From the NCBI RefSeq assembly GCF_016618195.1, contig NZ_CP067099.1:1674001-1738000 (forward strand): a DNA stretch of 64,000 nucleotides, given 5' to 3'. Positions within the stretch are counted from its first letter, which is position 1; every line of letters starts with the position of its first letter. Both the position numbers and the translations under genes were made by a program. The notes below the pieces were generated by a model that saw only the letters and a list, made by a program, of their open reading frames with translations, ran no database searches and was not told the DNA's origin. Positions 60,024 through 64,000 of the stretch are shown in pieces. The DNA is from Providencia manganoxydans (lineage in GTDB: Bacteria > Pseudomonadota > Gammaproteobacteria > Enterobacterales > Enterobacteriaceae).

Positions 60024-62045
60024 ATGGCAAATGTTAACTTTAAATTAAGCGCGGGGCATTCAACGCCATTAGGCTGTGTGGCCGATAAAAATGGCGTCAA
60101 TTTTGCACTTTATAGTGAAAAAGCTGAAAGAGTAGAGTTATGCTTATTTAGCCAACAGGGTGAAGAAATTCGTTATGACTTAATACGTGATGATAACCAT
60201 ATCTGGCATGGCTATTTATTGGGTGCTACAGCTGGTCTTCATTATGGTTATCGAGTGCATGGCCCTTGGCAGCCAGAACAAGGTTTGCGTTTTAACCCTA
60301 ATAAACTACTGATTGACCCCTACAGTCGAGCTGTGAGTAGTAAAGTACAAGATGCACATCTATTTATTGATGGGATAGATAGTAGAAATGTAATTGATAA
60401 TGGAAGCATTGCGCCTAAATCGATTGTTACACAAGACAATTATGATTGGGGGGATGATGAATTACTAAATACGCCGTGGTCACAGACGATCATTTATGAA
60501 GCGCATGTACGTGGCTTGACTCAATTACACCCTGATATTCCACAAGAGATCCGAGGTAGCTATGCGGCTATTGATCATCCAGTAATGATTAGCTATTTAA
60601 AACAACTGGGTATTACTGCTATTGAATTACTGCCCATACAATTTCACCTTGATGAGCCTCGTTTGCAAAAATTAAATTTAACCAATTATTGGGGTTATAA
60701 CTCGTTAGCGCCATTTGCGATTGAACCGACATATTGGTCTGGTCGAGCTAATACCTCACCGCTAAACGAATTTCGAGACATGGTAAAAGCCTTACATCGT
60801 GCAGGTATTGAAATTATTTTAGATATTGTCTTCAATCATACCGCCGAATTAGATCTTTTAGGCCCCACATTGTCATTTAGAGGTATTGATAACAGTACTT
60901 ATTATTGGTTGCAAGATAATGGTGATTATCATAATTGGACGGGGTGTGGAAATACACTGAATTTATCTCATCCAATGGTGAAACAGTGGGTGATAGATTG
61001 CCTACATTTTTGGGCAAATGAGTGTCATGTTGATGGTTTTCGTTTTGATCTAGCAACAGTACTCGGTAGAACGCCTGAATTTTCCTCAAATTCCCCATTA
61101 TTAAGAGCAATTACTCAAGATCCTGTTTTATCCAAATTAAAACTCATTGCTGAACCATGGGATGTTGGGACTGGCGGTTATCAATTAGGTAACTTTCCGA
61201 CTCCATTTGCGGAATGGAATGACCGTTTTCGTGATGATATCCGTCAATTTACCTTAAATAAAGGTGTCCCTTTAGGTACATTTGCGAGCCGCTTCGCAGG
61301 CTCTAGTGACATCTATCAACAGAGCCAGCGCTTACCTTATGTCTCTATCAATAAAATTACTTCTCATGATGGTTTTACTCTTCAAGATGTTGTGAGCTTC
61401 AATCATAAACACAATCAAGCTAATGGAGAAAGCAATACTGATGGTAGTAATAGTAATCACAGTAATAACCACGGTTTTGAAGGGATAACTGACGATCCTC
61501 AAATATTACAAAAAAGATCTCAAAGCCAACGGCATTTATTGACCTTTTTGATGTTATCACTGGGAACACCGATGTTGCTAGCTGGTGATGAACAAGGAAA
61601 TAGCCAACAAGGAAATAACAATGCTTATTGTCAGGATTCTCCTGTAAGTTGGATTAATTGGCAAACAAGAGACGAAGAGTTGATCCAATTTACAAGTCGG
61701 TTGACAGCTTTAAGGCATAAAATAACCGCTCTAACTGAAGGTGAATGGTGGACAGGAAATTTTTCTAGTGAAAAGAATGCCGCTGATGTGGTTTGGCTCA
61801 ATCAACATGGAGAGCCATTAACACCTGAACAATGGCAATGGCATGAAATATTACCGTTACAAATATTATTATCTGGTAAGTGGCTAATAATTATTAATTT
61901 TACAGAGCAGAACCAGCATATAACACTCCCCGCTGGTCATTGGGTGAACAGTGAGCCTTTTCTCTGTTCTAGTGAAATGATTGAAAAACACCAAAGTAAT
62001 CCAAGAAATATTGATGTGTTAATTAATAATAATTTTAATCATTAA
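60024..62045 (+). CDS. glgX: Glycogen debranching enzyme GlgX
   Basis: GlgX hydrolyses alpha-1,6 branches of limit dextrin during glycogen breakdown. The 673-residue protein (657 in E. coli) has an N-terminal CBM48-type domain, then a GH13 barrel with Asp342 (DGFRFD), Glu377 (IAEPWD) and Asp449 (TSHDGFTL), and a C-terminal beta domain. AAAGGAAG precedes the ATG. glgC follows after 18 bases; glgB, which precedes glgX in E. coli, is absent. Confidence 0.95.
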   Translation: MANVNFKLSAGHSTPLGCVADKNGVNFALYSEKAERVELCLFSQQGEEIRYDLIRDDNHIWHGYLLGATAGLHYGYRVHGPWQPEQGLRFNPNKLLIDPYSRAVSSKVQDAHLFIDGIDSRNVIDNGSIAPKSIVTQDNYDWGDDELLNTPWSQTIIYEAHVRGLTQLHPDIPQEIRGSYAAIDHPVMISYLKQLGITAIELLPIQFHLDEPRLQKLNLTNYWGYNSLAPFAIEPTYWSGRANTSPLNEFRDMVKALHRAGIEIILDIVFNHTAELDLLGPTLSFRGIDNSTYYWLQDNGDYHNWTGCGNTLNLSHPMVKQWVIDCLHFWANECHVDGFRFDLATVLGRTPEFSSNSPLLRAITQDPVLSKLKLIAEPWDVGTGGYQLGNFPTPFAEWNDRFRDDIRQFTLNKGVPLGTFASRFAGSSDIYQQSQRLPYVSINKITSHDGFTLQDVVSFNHKHNQANGESNTDGSNSNHSNNHGFEGITDDPQILQKRSQSQRHLLTFLMLSLGTPMLLAGDEQGNSQQGNNNAYCQDSPVSWINWQTRDEELIQFTSRLTALRHKITALTEGEWWTGNFSSEKNAADVVWLNQHGEPLTPEQWQWHEILPLQILLSGKWLIIINFTEQNQHITLPAGHWVNSEPFLCSSEMIEKHQSNPRNIDVLINNNFNH

Positions 62046-62063
62046 GTTTTTTGAGGGGGTTAT

Positions 62064-63368
62064 ATGCCAGAAAAGTTATTGGCTCAATCACAATCAAACT
62101 CTGCGCAACGTTTAATGTTAGCAAGGCAGTTACCTAATAAAACGGTGGCGTTGATCCTTGCTGGGGGGCGAGGAACACGCTTAAAAGCACTGACTAATAA
62201 GCAACCTAAGCCATCATTATTTTTTGGTGGAAAATTTAGAATTATTGATTTTACATTATCAAATTGCATCAATTCAGGTATTTACCGCGTAGGGGTGTTA
62301 ACACAGTATTATTCGCATTCATTGATCCAACATATTCAAAGGAGTTGGTCATTTCTGAATGATAAAGCCAATGAGTTTATTGATATTTTACCTGCTGAGC
62401 AAAAGCAAGGGAATGATGGATGGTACCAAGGTACTGCTGATGCCATTTTTCAAAATTTAGATATCATTAGGCATTATCAAGCAAAATATATTTTGATTTT
62501 AGCGGGGGATCATATCTATAAGATGGATTACTCGCAAATGTTGCTCGACCATGTCGAAAAAGGCAGCAAATGCACGGTGGCTTGTATTGAAGTACCGCGA
62601 GATGAAGCTTCTGGATTTGGAATTATGGATATCGATGAAAACGAACGTATTATTCAATTTATCGAAAAACCAGAAAATCCACCATCGCTGCCTAGCAAAC
62701 CTGATACTTCATTAGCCAGTATGGGAATTTATGTTTTTGATGCGCAATACCTATATCAATTACTGAAAGAAGAAAACATTCTTATAGAAACTCATCATGA
62801 TTTTGGTAAAGATCTCATCCCAAAGGTAGTCGCACAAGGGGTTGCATGGGCACATCCATTTGCTCGTTCATGTGTCACATCTAATTTTAATGAAAAAATT
62901 CAGCCATATTGGCGTGATGTCGGCACTATCGACTCTTATTGGAATGCGAATATTGATTTAGTGTCTGCTGCACCTGAACTAGATATGTATGACCATAATT
63001 GGTCAATTCGTACAGCAATGTACCCGCTACCCCCCGCTAAATTTATTCAAGGTAGTTCAGGAACACAAGGTATGGTCATTAACTCGCTAATTAACTCTGG
63101 TTGTATAATTGCGGATTCAATGATTACTAACTCAGTTATTTTTCAAGAAACAAATATTGATGCTTTTTGCCAAATTGATTCTTCAGTGTTACTCCCTAAG
63201 GTACGTGTAGGGCGTGCTTGCCGCTTAAAACGTTGCATTATTGATAAAGGTTGCCATGTGCCAAGTGGATTGGTGGTAGGCGAAAATAAAGAAGAGGATG
63301 AACAGCGTTTTTATTGTTCAGAGGGTGGAGTGGTACTGATTACGCAGGAAATGTTGGCACAGCTTTGA
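62064..63368 (+). CDS. glgC: Glucose-1-phosphate adenylyltransferase
   Basis: GlgC makes ADP-glucose from ATP and glucose-1-phosphate, the committed step of bacterial glycogen synthesis, under allosteric control. The 434-residue protein (431 in E. coli) has the nucleotide motif [13 protein letters not shown], the GTADAIFQN segment, IEKPENPP, the DVGTIDSYW segment, and a C-terminal left-handed beta-helix. GAGGGGG precedes the ATG. glgA and glgP do not follow, unlike E. coli. Confidence 0.96.
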   Translation: MPEKLLAQSQSNSAQRLMLARQLPNKTVALILAGGRGTRLKALTNKQPKPSLFFGGKFRIIDFTLSNCINSGIYRVGVLTQYYSHSLIQHIQRSWSFLNDKANEFIDILPAEQKQGNDGWYQGTADAIFQNLDIIRHYQAKYILILAGDHIYKMDYSQMLLDHVEKGSKCTVACIEVPRDEASGFGIMDIDENERIIQFIEKPENPPSLPSKPDTSLASMGIYVFDAQYLYQLLKEENILIETHHDFGKDLIPKVVAQGVAWAHPFARSCVTSNFNEKIQPYWRDVGTIDSYWNANIDLVSAAPELDMYDHNWSIRTAMYPLPPAKFIQGSSGTQGMVINSLINSGCIIADSMITNSVIFQETNIDAFCQIDSSVLLPKVRVGRACRLKRCIIDKGCHVPSGLVVGENKEEDEQRFYCSEGGVVLITQEMLAQL

Positions 63369-63685
63369 TGGTATAGAGGAATAAGATGGATAGGGAGAAA
63401 AGGGAAATGCATATCCTATCGACTTATTCTGAATTATTTCTCTCTGTTCGTACCATTTAGAAATGTATCGATTGCATTTAGTTGTATGATTTTTGTTTTT
63501 GCCACTGATATTTGTTGGCATGGGGGTATTGAGTACGAGTGAAATATACGATACCACCAATACTACCCCCAAAGATACGTTTATACCAGTATAGATTGGT
63601 TTAGCTAAGTTTAGTGCGATGCATTGCTGTGATTGGTTTTTTTGGAGGGTTTGTTTAGGTATGGATAGCTCTATTTAGTTGCTAA
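63369..63685. other. glgC-tRNA-Arg intergenic region
   Basis: No gene, terminator or repeat could be supported in this stretch of about 317 bases. Confidence 0.5.
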
Positions 63686-63760
63686 TGGCGTCCCCTGCAG
63701 GAATCGAACCTACAACTAGCCCTTAGGAGGGGCTCGTTATATCCATTTAACTAAGGGGAC
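63686..63760 (-). tRNA. tRNA-Arg(CCU)
   Basis: This 75-nt cloverleaf on the minus strand has acceptor GTCCCCT/AGGGGAC, discriminator G and encoded CCA. The anticodon is CCT in CCCCTCCTAAGGG, and the T arm is GTAGGTTCGATTCCTGC. Its 3' end faces glgC. It is the E. coli argW type, a common integration site for phages and islands. Confidence 0.95.
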
Positions 63761-64000
63761 TTTACCGCTAATGCCGCAGTGGTTGGCATTCTACTTCTGA
63801 CTTCCTGTTGAATCAAGTTGTTACGTGGAATTTCTTTTATCAGAAGCTGCAAAAAGAGCTTTTAGTTGTTTTTTTGCTCAAGTGATGTTTTGGTTGACTG
63901 GTTAGATAAATAAGTTGTATGTGATAATTGGATAAATGAGAATTATACGTGTAAATCATAGTAATACTTAAAATAGTGTGCATTATCACTATGAATCTTC
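63761..64000. other. Right edge, no supported gene
   Basis: These 240 AT-rich bases upstream of tRNA-Arg (its promoter side) contain no credible frame. The tRNA promoter should lie within the first 60-80 bases. Confidence 0.4.

Noticed and set aside
63318..63572. 84-codon minus-strand frame after glgC
   Set aside because: It overlaps the glgC end, lacks a ribosome binding site and has no family features.

Overview
The window is a piece of a low-GC (roughly 40%) Enterobacterales chromosome, most likely Providencia or a close Morganellaceae relative. The basis is E. coli-like gene order and protein sequence, a MrpJ-type regulator and chaperone-usher fimbrial genes of Proteus/Providencia style, and many dispersed ERIC-like palindromic repeats. 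Species assignment is inference.

Region by region. 1-15.9 kb is conserved core on the plus strand: yfhM (5' end outside the window), pbpC, ndk, rlmN, rodZ, ispG, hisS, yfgM, bamB, der, rluF. 16-18.4 kb holds a protealysin-like M4 metalloprotease and hemF on the minus strand. 18.5-25.8 kb holds ypeA, yfeY, yfeX and the sulfate/thiosulfate uptake operon cysP-cysU-cysW-cysA followed by cysM. 25.9-31.1 kb (minus) carries crr, ptsI, ptsH, cysK and cysZ; relative to E. coli pdxK is absent next to crr. 31.4-36.2 kb carries zipA, ligA, nupC and ypeB. 36.3-40 kb is a tRNA region around gltX: two tRNA-Ala(GGC), three tRNA-Val(UAC), tRNA-Lys(UUU), a broken tRNA-Lys copy, a second tRNA-Lys, then four perfect-length 173-bp tandem repeats, each ending with the 3' end of tRNA-Lys.

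From 40 kb the window becomes accessory. There is an AT-rich stretch of 1.8 kb without convincing genes, an orphan MrpJ-like regulator, nhaP2 (cvrA), and a tight four-gene operon joining a MetNI-type importer to a flavin monooxygenase and a fused CMD/AhpD protein, with a MetQ-type lipoprotein divergent from it. Then come a cyclase-family hydrolase, an SDR and a MoaF-like protein. A decayed fimbrial operon follows (pilin and tip adhesin intact; chaperone and usher fused by a deletion), then a GH13 alpha-glucosidase and glgX-glgC. A tRNA-Arg(CCU) lies near the right edge.

How the genes work together. Sulfur is a recurring theme: CysPUWA and CysZ import sulfate or thiosulfate, CysK and CysM make cysteine (or sulfocysteine), and the 45-50 kb cluster looks like an organosulfur scavenging system. 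PtsH-PtsI-Crr supplies phosphotransfer and carbon-state signalling. GlgC and GlgX act in glycogen metabolism. The most unusual element is the tRNA-Lys-linked 173-bp repeat array, which parallels the rtT repeats downstream of E. coli tyrT. About a dozen ERIC-like elements lie between genes; one supplies the hemF stop codon and one separates ptsH from ptsI.
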